Both the position numbers and the translations under genes were made by a program. Under the pieces are notes generated by a model. That model did not search any database. It was not told the DNA's origin and worked only from the letters and a program-made list of their open reading frames with translations. This document shows positions 43,892 through 53,773 of a stretch of 64,000 nucleotides of DNA, piece by piece. Positions within the stretch are counted from its first letter, which is position 1; every line of letters begins with the position of its first letter. The stretch spans positions 310,001-374,000 of the forward strand of contig UBQW01000010.1 of assembly GCA_900467745.1 (NCBI GenBank), in the 5' to 3' direction. Source of the stretch: Hyphomicrobiales bacterium. GTDB taxonomy: Bacteria; Pseudomonadota; Alphaproteobacteria; Rhizobiales; Rhizobiaceae.

Positions 43892-44841
43892 CGTGATTTC
43901 TCCCGCAGTTCCGAATAGAGATAGGGAATGATGATGGCCGAGATGGTCATCAGCATGATCACGGCGCTGGCCGAGCCGACGGCCATCTCGTTGCGCTTGA
44001 AGGTGTATTCATACATGAAGTTGGACGGCAGCCAGGCAGAGCCGCCAGGGCCGCCCGAGGTCAGCGCGACCACGAGGTCGTAGGACTTGATCGCCATGTG
44101 CGCGAGCACGATGAAGGCCGACAGGAAGACGGGCCTCAGAAGCGGAATGATGATGCGGCGGTAGAGCTGCACCGTCGAGGCGCCGTCGATCTGCGCCGCC
44201 TTCATGATCTCGCTGTCGATGCCGCGAAGGCCCGCCAGGAACATCGCCATGACGAAGCCCGAGGCCTGCCAGACGCCGGCGATGACAACGGTGTAGATCA
44301 CGAAGTCCTTGTTCTTGATCCAGTCGAAGTGAAAGCTCGTCCAGCCGAAATGGTGCAACGTCTGCTCCAGCCCGAGGCCCGGATCGAGAAACCATTTCCA
44401 GGCAACCCCGGTGACGATGAAGGAGAGCGCCATCGGATAGAGGAAGATCGGCCGCAGAATGCCTTCGCCGCGGATCTTCTGGTCGAGCAGGATGGCGAGC
44501 AGCAGCCCGAGGCACAGGCAGATCGCGATATAGAGGAAGCCGAAGATCCCCATATTGGTGATCGACGTGTACCACGACGATGGCGGATCGCTCTCGAAGG
44601 TCCAGCGCCAGAGCCGTTGATAGGCGCGAGGCCCGGTCAGCGCGTAGGACGGAAAGGTCTTTGAATTGGTGAAGGACAGATAGACCGTCCAGAGGATGAA
44701 GCCGTAGACGAAGACCAGCGTGATGGCAAAGCTCGGCGCGAGCACGATTTTCGGCAGCGCGTCCTGCAGCCAGCCGCGCAAGGAAAACGACGTTCCGCGC
44801 TGCGCTGTGACTTCTGGTTTGGTGGTAGCGATAGTGCTCAT
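43888..44841 (-). CDS. CUT1 sugar ABC permease (MalF/GtsB type)
   Basis: About 317 residues from ATG 44841, with six hydrophobic helices and the EAA motif GIDSEIMKAAQIDGASTVQLYRRIIIPLLRP around residue 215. PSFAITLVFVYGFILWTVYLSFTNS forms the first helix. GGGAGGGGG precedes clustered ATGs at 44850 and 44841; the second has the better spacing. The 85-base gap before it holds a strong hairpin. Confidence 0.92.
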   Translation of the reverse strand: MSTIATTKPEVTAQRGTSFSLRGWLQDALPKIVLAPSFAITLVFVYGFILWTVYLSFTNSKTFPSYALTGPRAYQRLWRWTFESDPPSSWYTSITNMGIFGFLYIAICLCLGLLLAILLDQKIRGEGILRPIFLYPMALSFIVTGVAWKWFLDPGLGLEQTLHHFGWTSFHFDWIKNKDFVIYTVVIAGVWQASGFVMAMFLAGLRGIDSEIMKAAQIDGASTVQLYRRIIIPLLRPVFLSAFIVLAHMAIKSYDLVVALTSGGPGGSAWLPSNFMYEYTFKRNEMAVGSASAVIMLMTISAIIIPYLYSELREKSR

Positions 44842-44882
44842 AACATTCATCCCCCTCCCAAGGGTGACGTTGGCAGTCGATA

Positions 44883-44910
44883 TCTTCCCCGCCATCTGAG
44901 GCGGGGAAGA
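44883..44910 (-). terminator. Intercistronic hairpin between binding-protein and permease genes
   Basis: A perfect 11-bp stem TCTTCCCCGCC/GGCGGGGAAGA with a 6-base loop lies 16 bases after the binding-protein stop. There is no T-run. Such hairpins commonly protect or partly terminate the binding-protein message so that it is made in excess over the membrane subunits. Confidence 0.6.
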
Positions 44911-44926
44911 CCATGCTTGGAGCCGA

Positions 44927-46189
44927 TTACTTGGCGTCGTCGATTGCCTTCACGAGCTCTTCGACAGCCTGGTCGGAGGTCTTGATCTGGCCGTGAACGA
45001 ACTTCGAGACGACGTCCTTGTAGGCGTTGGCAACGGCCGGAGGCGCGCCATAGCCCTGTGCCAGCGAGCCGAACAGCGTGCCGCCTTCGTTGGCTGCCTT
45101 CAGGTCGGCGATGCCCTTCTTGCCGCAGGCGTCGAAGTCGGTATCCGGCACGTCGGTACGGGCAGGGACCGAGCCCTTGACGACGTTGAACGCCGACTGG
45201 AAGCTCTTCGACAGCGTTGCTGTCGCAAGCGCCACCTGGGCGGCCTTGCGATCGTCGGGAACGTTGAACATGCCGAACATGTCGGAGTTGTAGATCACGC
45301 TGCCGTCGGTGCCCGGGAAGCGGTAGCAAAGGAAGTCGGTGTCAGGGGTCTTCTTGGCGGCGACGAATTCGCCCTTGGCCCAGTCACCCATGACCTGCAC
45401 CAGCGCATCACCCTTGATGACCATGGCGGTCGCAAGGTTCCAGTCACGGCCGGAGAAGTTCGGATCGACATACTTGATCAGCGTGGCCAGGTTGTCGAAC
45501 GACTTCTTCATCGTGTCGGACTTCAGCGACTCCTCGTCGAGTTCGTTGAAGGCCTTCTTGTAGAACTCCGGTCCGCCGGTCGAAAGCACGACGCTGTCGA
45601 ACATAGTGGCTTCCTGCCAGTTCTGACCGCCGAGGGCGAGCGGCGTGACGCCGGCGGCCTTCGCCTTGTCGAGCAGGGCAACGAGGTCTTCGAAGGTCTT
45701 CGGCTGCGTGCCGCCGATCTTGTCCATCACGGCCTTGTTGATCCAGAGCCAGTTGACGGAGTGAACGTTGACGGGAGCTGCGACCCACTTGCCGTCATAG
45801 ACGGAGAACTTCTGCAGCGCTGCCGGAACAGACTTGTCCCAGCCTTCCTTCTTCGCGGTTTCGGTGAGATCGCCCATCACACCTGCTTGCGCGTAGTCGA
45901 GAACGGTGTAGCCGAGCATCTGCGAAGCGGTCGGGTAGGTGCCTGCCGCAACCATCGCCTTCAGTGCGGTCATCGCGGCGTCACCGCCACCACCGGCGAC
46001 AGGCACGTCTTTCCAAGCGTAGCCTTCCTTCGCCAGATCGCCCTTCAGCACGTTGAGCGCGGCGGCTTCGCCACCCGACGTCCACCAATGCAGCATCTGC
46101 ACTTCCTTGACATCGGCAGCGCGGGCCAAACCACCCACGGCACCAACTGCCAATGCGACCACGGCGGTCGCCGTTAGAAATCTGCGCAT
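44927..46189 (-). CDS. CUT1 sugar ABC substrate-binding protein (GtsA-like)
   Basis: 420 residues with a signal peptide (MRRFLTATAVVALAVGAVGG, cleavage after ARA) and the family 1 sugar-binding fold: VQMLHWWTSGGEAAALNVLK, VPVAGGGGDAAMTALKAMVAAG, APVNVHSVNWLWINKAVMDKIGG, QVMGDWAKGEF. The HWWTSGGE and AGGGG blocks are characteristic of glucose/mannose-type GtsA proteins, so an aldose or aldose derivative is the likely ligand. ATG 46189 is preceded by GGGAGG at 7 nt, inside a hairpin loop. Confidence 0.92.
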   Translation of the reverse strand: MRRFLTATAVVALAVGAVGGLARAADVKEVQMLHWWTSGGEAAALNVLKGDLAKEGYAWKDVPVAGGGGDAAMTALKAMVAAGTYPTASQMLGYTVLDYAQAGVMGDLTETAKKEGWDKSVPAALQKFSVYDGKWVAAPVNVHSVNWLWINKAVMDKIGGTQPKTFEDLVALLDKAKAAGVTPLALGGQNWQEATMFDSVVLSTGGPEFYKKAFNELDEESLKSDTMKKSFDNLATLIKYVDPNFSGRDWNLATAMVIKGDALVQVMGDWAKGEFVAAKKTPDTDFLCYRFPGTDGSVIYNSDMFGMFNVPDDRKAAQVALATATLSKSFQSAFNVVKGSVPARTDVPDTDFDACGKKGIADLKAANEGGTLFGSLAQGYGAPPAVANAYKDVVSKFVHGQIKTSDQAVEELVKAIDDAK

Positions 46190-46210
46190 TTGAAAACCTC
46201 CCGTTTTCAA
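46190..46210 (-). promoter_or_regulatory. Ribosome-binding site in a perfect hairpin loop
   Basis: On the minus strand the arms TTGAAAAC and GTTTTCAA pair perfectly (8 bp) around a GGGAG loop, and the ATG of the binding-protein gene follows the hairpin at once. The Shine-Dalgarno GGGAGG is thus the loop plus the first base of the descending arm. Melting of the stem would be needed for full ribosome access, so it could set the translation rate. Confidence 0.6.
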
Positions 46211-46218
46211 GTTCGCGA

Positions 46219-46237
46219 AACGAGACCCATTCTCGTT
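46219..46237 (-). repeat. Second inverted repeat in the ALDH to binding-protein gap
   Basis: Arms AACGAGA and TCTCGTT pair perfectly around five bases, 8 bases upstream of the ribosome-binding hairpin. It may mark an internal promoter, operator or processing site that raises binding-protein expression; nothing in the sequence decides which. Confidence 0.4.
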
Positions 46238-46293
46238 CCGTATCCCCCGCCCTCCTCGAGCGTGGTTTCTGCAGACCGGCTCCCCGCCGGCTG

Positions 46294-47802
46294 TCAGTTC
46301 CTGGGCATCCACCAGTTTGTGCGGCTGCCGATATGCATGTTGAGCGTCTTCGTCTCGGTGTAATCCTCCACCGCATGGCGGCCGAGTTCGCGCCCGAGGC
46401 CGGACTGCTTGTATCCCCCGAACGGCAGCTCCGATGCGCCGTCCATGAATGTGTTCATCCAGACGGTTCCCGCACGTACTCTACGCCCGATTGTCAGGCA
46501 TGTATCGAAATCCTTGCTCCAGACGCCGGCCGAGAGGCCGTAATCGATGGAATTGGCGATCTCGATCGCCTCCTCGGTGGTCTCGAAGGTGAGGACAGAG
46601 AGGACGGGCCCGAACACCTCCTCGCGCGCGACCGTCATCCCCGGCGTGACCTTAGAGAGAATGGTCGGTGCCATGAACTGGCCCATGCCCAGATCCAGCG
46701 CCCCGCCGCCATGGGCGACTTCGGCGCCGGCGCTTTTTGCCGCCGCGACGTAGCCGGCGATCTTGTCGAAGTGCTGCGGCGTGATGATCGCGCCAACTTG
46801 CGTGGTCGGATCCAGGGGGTCGCCGACCTTTACAAGCTTGGCAAGCGCCGCCACGCGCGCGACCACGTCGCTCGCGATGGATTTGTGCAGGATCAGCCGC
46901 GAGCCTGCATTGCAGCATTCGCCGGCGTTGAAATAGGCGCCGAACACAGCCGCGTCGATGAAGGCGTCTAGGTCGGCATCGGGGAACACGATCTGCGGGT
47001 TCTTGCCGCCGAGTTCCAGCGAGACCTTCTTGAGCGTTTGCGCCGCATTGGTCATCGTCAGCTTACCAACGCCGGTCGAACCGGTGAAAGAAACCATATC
47101 GACGTCGGGGTGTGCAGTCATGATCGCGCCAACTTCGGCGCCCGTGCCGGTCACGATGTTGACGACGCCATCGGGGACGCCGGCTTCCTGCAGGATTTCG
47201 CCGAGCACGATCGTCGAGCCCGAGGTCAGTTCCGACGGCTTGACCACGCAAGTGCAGCCTGCCGCAAGCGCGAAGGGCAGTTTCTGGCCGACGATCAGGA
47301 ACGGGAAATTCCACGGCGTGATGATCGAGACGACACCGATCGCCTCGCGCAGCACGACACCGAGTGTGCCGTCGCCGAGCGTGTTGTAGCTTTCGCCATG
47401 CAGGTCGCGGGCAAGGGCGGCGGCATAGCGCCAGATATCGACCGATCCTGCGATCTCGCCCTTGACCTGAGAGATCGGCTTGCCGGCCTCGATCGCATCG
47501 AGATAGGCAAGCTCATCGGCCCTGGCGGCGATGAGATCGGCGGCCTTGAGCAGGATCGCGGAGCGCTCCGATGCCGTCATGCGCGGCCAAGGGCCCGTGT
47601 CGAACGCCTTGCGCGCGGCTGCAATCGCGCGCTCGGCGTCCGCCTTGGAACCAGTCTGAAAGCGGCTGACGACGACGCCGTGGCTCGGCGCGACACGCTC
47701 GATCGGTGCGGCATTGCCGGCGATCCATTTGCCGTCAATCAGCATCTTGAAGTCACGAACCGTCTGATTGGCGAGCGCCTTTGGGGTGACCAGAACCGTC
47801 AT
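46294..47802 (-). CDS. NAD(P)-dependent aldehyde dehydrogenase
   Basis: 502 residues, complete ALDH superfamily enzyme: TPWNFPF (N165), FTGSTGVGK cofactor loop, general base E263 (LELGGKNP), nucleophile C297 in NAGECCNAG, and the C-terminal PFGGYKQSGLGRELG. The ATG at 47802 (ATGACG) is preferred, with GGGAG at 7 nt and a TAATG junction with the upstream stop; ATG 47808 is only 2-3 bases from that site. In this array it would oxidise an aldehyde intermediate to an acid before CoA activation (inference). It could also clear acetaldehyde, but nothing ties it to EutBC. Confidence 0.93.
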   Translation of the reverse strand: MTVLVTPKALANQTVRDFKMLIDGKWIAGNAAPIERVAPSHGVVVSRFQTGSKADAERAIAAARKAFDTGPWPRMTASERSAILLKAADLIAARADELAYLDAIEAGKPISQVKGEIAGSVDIWRYAAALARDLHGESYNTLGDGTLGVVLREAIGVVSIITPWNFPFLIVGQKLPFALAAGCTCVVKPSELTSGSTIVLGEILQEAGVPDGVVNIVTGTGAEVGAIMTAHPDVDMVSFTGSTGVGKLTMTNAAQTLKKVSLELGGKNPQIVFPDADLDAFIDAAVFGAYFNAGECCNAGSRLILHKSIASDVVARVAALAKLVKVGDPLDPTTQVGAIITPQHFDKIAGYVAAAKSAGAEVAHGGGALDLGMGQFMAPTILSKVTPGMTVAREEVFGPVLSVLTFETTEEAIEIANSIDYGLSAGVWSKDFDTCLTIGRRVRAGTVWMNTFMDGASELPFGGYKQSGLGRELGRHAVEDYTETKTLNMHIGSRTNWWMPRN

Positions 47803-48581
47803 TACCATTCTCCCTTGAACTGTGCCGGGCGTTTCTCCCTGAACGCTGTCACGCCTTCCTTGAGGTCGCCGGTTTTGGCGACCAGGATCGAGCCGAGCGC
47901 TTCAACCGCCGTACCGTTGTCCTCGCCATTTGCCGATGCGACCATAAGCTTTGTGATCTCGAGTGCCGCCGGTCCGCGTGTCGCGACGCGGCGTGCGTAG
48001 TCACGTGCCGCGTCGACAGCGGTGCCGGTGGCCACGACCATGTCGACCATGCCGGACTGGCGGGCTTCCTCGGCCGTGAAGATCTCGCCGCCCAGCGCCA
48101 TCCTGCGCACTATCTGCGCGCCGAACCGCTTGACGAGACGCTGCGTGCCCGACCAGCCGGGGATCATTCCAAGGCCCGTTTCCGGAAGGCCGATCTTGAT
48201 CTGTTCTTCGGCGATCCTGATGTCGGCAAGGCCTGCCAACTCGAGCCCGCCGCCGAGCGCGTGGCCGTTCAGCGCGGCGATCAGGGGTACGCGAAGCGTG
48301 GCGAGACGCTCGAAGACACGATGGCCGTAGCGCACCCAGGCGTGCCCGAACTCCTGCGGCGCCATGTGCCCCCAGGCCTTGATATCGCCGCCCGCCGAGA
48401 AGGCCTTGCCTTCGCCGGTGAGGATGGCAACATGCACATCCGGATTGGCTTCCACCGCGTCGGCGGCTTCCGACAGAGCCTTCAGCATGTCGAGGTCGAG
48501 CGCATTCAGCTTCTCGGGCCGTGATACGGTCATGATAGCGAGAGAGCAGTCGATGTCGATGCGCACGGTTCCGCTAGTCAT
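47802..48581 (-). CDS. Enoyl-CoA hydratase/isomerase family protein
   Basis: 259 residues, crotonase fold: GEGKAFSAGGDIKAWG (oxyanion hole 1), LNGHALGGGLELAGLADIRIA (oxyanion hole 2), and GLPETGLGMIPGWSGTQRL. The Glu of GLPETGLG aligns with a catalytic Glu of enoyl-CoA hydratases; the first Glu position is replaced (GGLELAG region kept), so hydratase or isomerase cannot be decided. ATG 48581 overlaps the CoA-transferase gene by 8 bases and fits homologues. Tight coupling puts it in one pathway with the CoA-transferase and aldehyde dehydrogenase. Confidence 0.9.
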   Translation of the reverse strand: MTSGTVRIDIDCSLAIMTVSRPEKLNALDLDMLKALSEAADAVEANPDVHVAILTGEGKAFSAGGDIKAWGHMAPQEFGHAWVRYGHRVFERLATLRVPLIAALNGHALGGGLELAGLADIRIAEEQIKIGLPETGLGMIPGWSGTQRLVKRFGAQIVRRMALGGEIFTAEEARQSGMVDMVVATGTAVDAARDYARRVATRGPAALEITKLMVASANGEDNGTAVEALGSILVAKTGDLKEGVTAFREKRPAQFKGEW

Positions 48582-50187
48582 GGAAGGTGCCCTCCAGAAC
48601 GCGGGCACTTTTTACCGGCAGCGACAATCCGATCGGCCCTTCGGCAAAGAGCCCGGCGTCCATCACCTTGAGTTCCTTGGCGACCAAGAGGGGGAACTCC
48701 GATTGTTCCAGAATATGCGTCTGCAGGTCGATGCCGGGTGCGATTTCGGTCAGGACGATCCCGTCGGCGATGAGCTTCATTACGCAGCGCTCGGTCACAT
48801 AGGTGATGTCCTGGCCCTGCTCGATCGCCCGGCGGCCGGAGAAGGTCACGTGTTCGACCTCGTTGACCAGCTTCTTCAGCTTGCCTTCCTTCTCGATGAC
48901 AAGCTTGCCATCGGCGATGCTGAGCTTGGCGCCTGCATTGAACATGCCGGAGAAGACAATCTTGCGGGCACGTGCGGTGATATCGACGAAGCCGCCGGCT
49001 CCGGCCGTCACATGCGGACGGAAGGAGAGCTTGGAGACGTTGACCGAGCCATCCCGGCCGATCTCCAGGAAGGACAACAGCGACGCGTCGAAACCGCCAC
49101 CCTGGAAATAGGTGAACTGGTAGGGCGATGGCATGTAGGCATCGGCGTTCGAGGCGCAGCCAAAGGCGAAGTCGAGCAGCGGAACGCCCCCGACCGCACC
49201 TTGCTCGATCACCCAGGTGACCGCCCCGTGCTGGCCCTCTTCCATCAGGATGCGGGGCACATTCGCCGAGATGCCAAAGCCGAGATTGACGCAGCTGTTG
49301 GCCTGAAGCTCCTGCGCGACGCGACGCGCAATTACCTTCTGGATGTTGAATTCGGGCACGCGGAACGTATCGAGCGGGCGGAAGATTTCGCCTGAAATCG
49401 CAGGATCGTAGAGCGTCTGTGTCGTCTGCTTCTGTTCTGGGTCGACAATGATGTAGTCCACGAGCATACCCGGCACGCGCACGTCATGTGGCTTCAGCGA
49501 GCCCTGCTTGGTGATGCGCTTTACCTGCGCGATGACGATGCCACCATTGTTGCGCGCGGCGAGGGCTTGGTCTAGCCCGCCGAGATAGGCGCCCTCGTGC
49601 TCATAGGTCAGGTTGCCGTGCTCGTCAGCCGTCGTTGCTCTGATGATTGTGACATCGGGCGTGATGGCCGGAAAATACAGCCAGTCGTCTCCCTCGAAAG
49701 AGACGCGCTTGACCACGGGTGTTTCCTGAGCGGCGGCGTTCATCGCACAGCCCTGACGCTTCGGGTCCACGAATGTGTCCATCCCCACTTTCGTCAGAAC
49801 GCCGGGTCGCTTGGCGGCCGCCTCGCGGTGCATGTCGAACATCACGCCGGAGGGGATGTTATAGGCCGGGATCTCGTTGCCGGTAATCATTTGCCAGATC
49901 AGCGGTGGTTCGGCGGTCGACGGGCCGGAGGGGTAAGAGCCACCGATGATCCGCTTCAGGAGACCCTTGCGCGCGATGTGGTCGATGCCTTTGATCCCGC
50001 TCATGTCGCCGGCGGCGATCGGGTGCAGCGTGGTGATGTCGCGCGGATGGCCTGTTGCTTCGAAGCGCTCGCCGATCGCTTTAAGCATCAGGTCGGGGCA
50101 GCCCAGGCCGCTGGACGAGGAGACCGAAACAACGGCGCCGTCGGGGATCAGGTCAGCAGCTTGCGATGGGGTGACGTGCTTGTTCAT
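48574..50187 (-). CDS. Family I acyl-CoA:carboxylate CoA-transferase (fused subunits)
   Basis: 537 residues carrying both the alpha (DGAVVSVSSSSGLGCPDLMLKAIGERF) and beta halves of a family I CoA-transferase, like YdiF/propionate CoA-transferase. The probable catalytic Glu is in VTWVIEQGAVGG at about residue 330, followed by the Gly-rich GGFVDI region (AGAGGFVDITARA). It would activate a short-chain carboxylate using another acyl-CoA as donor. It starts 5 bases after the Gfo/Idh stop (ATG 50187); the longer frame to 50271 is rejected. Confidence 0.92.
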   Translation of the reverse strand: MNKHVTPSQAADLIPDGAVVSVSSSSGLGCPDLMLKAIGERFEATGHPRDITTLHPIAAGDMSGIKGIDHIARKGLLKRIIGGSYPSGPSTAEPPLIWQMITGNEIPAYNIPSGVMFDMHREAAAKRPGVLTKVGMDTFVDPKRQGCAMNAAAQETPVVKRVSFEGDDWLYFPAITPDVTIIRATTADEHGNLTYEHEGAYLGGLDQALAARNNGGIVIAQVKRITKQGSLKPHDVRVPGMLVDYIIVDPEQKQTTQTLYDPAISGEIFRPLDTFRVPEFNIQKVIARRVAQELQANSCVNLGFGISANVPRILMEEGQHGAVTWVIEQGAVGGVPLLDFAFGCASNADAYMPSPYQFTYFQGGGFDASLLSFLEIGRDGSVNVSKLSFRPHVTAGAGGFVDITARARKIVFSGMFNAGAKLSIADGKLVIEKEGKLKKLVNEVEHVTFSGRRAIEQGQDITYVTERCVMKLIADGIVLTEIAPGIDLQTHILEQSEFPLLVAKELKVMDAGLFAEGPIGLSLPVKSARVLEGTFHD

Positions 50188-50192
50188 CTCTC

Positions 50193-52240
<2,048 letters not shown>

Positions 52241-52281
52241 GAATGTCCTCCCTTAGCCAGCGCCTTTTTTCCTGTTAATAA

Positions 52282-52295
52282 TTGGAACGTTCCAA
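52282..52295. promoter_or_regulatory. LacI-type operator 1
   Basis: TTGGAACGTTCCAA is a perfect 14-bp palindrome with a central CG, the standard LacI/GalR operator form. Its centre is 48 bases upstream of the lacI start codon, where it would overlap the promoter of the lacI-headed array. Confidence 0.8.
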
Positions 52296-52460
52296 CTTTG
52301 TCAAGCGGAGTTAATTGGTCGACGCTGATGCTCCCGGTGGAATTCACCGGAAAGTATCTGTTGCGGTGCAAAATGGCGGAAAACAAATGATTTCGTCACC
52401 TGCTGGCGTGCTGGAAGCGACAGGTAGCGCGTGCTTCCCATGGGATAAAACAGGCTTGCA

Positions 52461-52478
52461 ATTTGGAACGATCCAAAT
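52461..52478. promoter_or_regulatory. LacI-type operator 2
   Basis: ATTTGGAACGATCCAAAT is an 18-bp palindrome with one central mismatch pair and the same GGAACG-core as operator 1. Its centre is about 41 bases upstream of the DUF993 start codon. The two operators are 181 bases apart centre to centre, compatible with looping. Confidence 0.78.
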
Positions 52479-52510
52479 TATTGCATTGTCCACGTCTTGA
52501 GGAGGACCCC

Positions 52511-53677
52511 ATGAGCTTGACCTTGAATCTGCCTGACGCCGATGGTGCTGTTCGCGAATATCGCCTCGTCGGAACCCCGATCGAGCGGCCGTCGAAGCCA
52601 CCGGTATTCAATCGGATTGCCTATGCTGCGGCCCACGTCGTCTCCGATCCGCGCCGGGATTTCGATCCCTGGGGCAAGCCGGCGATCGACTGGGATACGA
52701 CGATCGGTTTCAGGCGCCATCTCTGGAGGCTAGGCTTCAAGATCGCCGAAGCCATGGACACCTCGCAGCGCGGGATGGGGCTTGATTGGGCAGGTGCGCA
52801 GGAGCTCATTCGCCGGTCGCTGGAAGAGGCGCGCCATGTCGATGGTGCCGATCTTGCCTGCGGCGCTGGCACAGACCATCTAGCGGCCGCCGATGCGCGC
52901 TCGCTGGATGACGTCATCAAGGCCTACGAAACGCAGATCGAGTTCGTGGAAAAACACGGTGGTCGCGCCATCATGATGGCGAGCCGCGCGCTTGCCCGCG
53001 TCGCCAAATCACCTGACGATTACATCAAGGTCTACAGCCGCATTCTCTCGCAGGCGAAGGACAAGGTTGTCCTGCACTGGCTGGGTGACATGTTCGATCC
53101 GAACCTTGCCGGCTATTGGGGAAGCGTTGATTTCGAGCCAGCACTCAAATGCGCGCTTGATATCATCAATGAAAACCGGAGCAAGGTCGAAGGTATCAAG
53201 ATCTCGTTGCTCGACAACGCCAAGGAAGTGCAGCTTCGCGACCGTCTTCCAGAGGCGGTAATGTGCTTCACCGGTGACGACTTCAATTACGCTGAATTGA
53301 TCGAGGGTGATGGCAAACGCTACAGCCACGCGCTTCTCGGTATTTTCGACGCCGTGGCGCCGTCTGCCTCCAAGGCGCTCGCGTCGCTGGCGGCGGGTGA
53401 TACCACGACCTTCCGCTCCGTGATCGAGCCAACGGTGCCGCTGTCGCGCAAGATCTTCGAGGCGCCCACGCAATACTACAAGGCAGGCGTGGTCTTCCTG
53501 GCGTGGCTGAACGGCCACCAACGCCATTTCAGCCTGCCCGCCGGCATGCAATCGGCGCGCGGCATCAATCACTATGCGGATATCTTCCGCCTAGCCGACA
53601 AGGCAAATGTGCTCGATCGGCCGGAGTTGGCGGCTGAGCGCATGAAGAACTTCGTCGGCGTCTTCGGCGTGCAATAA
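52511..53677 (+). CDS. DUF993 / dihydrodipicolinate synthase-like protein
   Basis: 388 residues of the DUF993 family, annotated in relatives as dihydrodipicolinate synthase family protein, a TIM-barrel aldolase-like fold. The segments GLDWAGAQELIRRSLEEAR, IMMASRALARVAKSPDDYIKVY, VEGIKISLLDNAKE and VMCFTGDDFNYAELI are visible; the Lys in GIKISLLD is a candidate Schiff-base residue by analogy. ATG 52511 has a perfect GGAGGACCCC before it. It is divergent from lacI with an operator at its own promoter, so it belongs to the same regulon. An aldol cleavage step in the sugar pathway is inference. Confidence 0.87.
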   Translation: MSLTLNLPDADGAVREYRLVGTPIERPSKPPVFNRIAYAAAHVVSDPRRDFDPWGKPAIDWDTTIGFRRHLWRLGFKIAEAMDTSQRGMGLDWAGAQELIRRSLEEARHVDGADLACGAGTDHLAAADARSLDDVIKAYETQIEFVEKHGGRAIMMASRALARVAKSPDDYIKVYSRILSQAKDKVVLHWLGDMFDPNLAGYWGSVDFEPALKCALDIINENRSKVEGIKISLLDNAKEVQLRDRLPEAVMCFTGDDFNYAELIEGDGKRYSHALLGIFDAVAPSASKALASLAAGDTTTFRSVIEPTVPLSRKIFEAPTQYYKAGVVFLAWLNGHQRHFSLPAGMQSARGINHYADIFRLADKANVLDRPELAAERMKNFVGVFGVQ

Positions 53678-53702
53678 GCCAGGCGGAAAGCCGCCTGGCT
53701 TA
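53675..53702 (+). terminator. Hairpin that includes the DUF993 stop codon
   Basis: A perfect 12-bp stem, TAAGCCAGGCGG/CCGCCTGGCTTA with an AAAG loop, begins at the TAA stop itself. No T-run follows directly. It probably ends or stabilises the DUF993 transcript. Confidence 0.65.
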
Positions 53703-53737
53703 TGATGATCGGCATAGTCCTGTCTCAAATTAATAAA

Positions 53738-53765
53738 AGGACCGGCGTGTGGTGACGCCGGTCCT
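53738..53765 (-). terminator. Rho-independent terminator of the degP-like gene
   Basis: Perfect 11-bp stem AGGACCGGCGT/ACGCCGGTCCT around a 6-base loop. Read on the minus strand it is followed by TTTATTAATTT and lies 8 bases past the protease stop codon. Confidence 0.85.
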
Positions 53766-53773
53766 CCCGAACG

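Noticed and set aside
44993..46177. 394-codon open frame on the plus strand
   Set aside because: It is antisense to the CUT1 binding-protein gene and shows only biased, featureless sequence.
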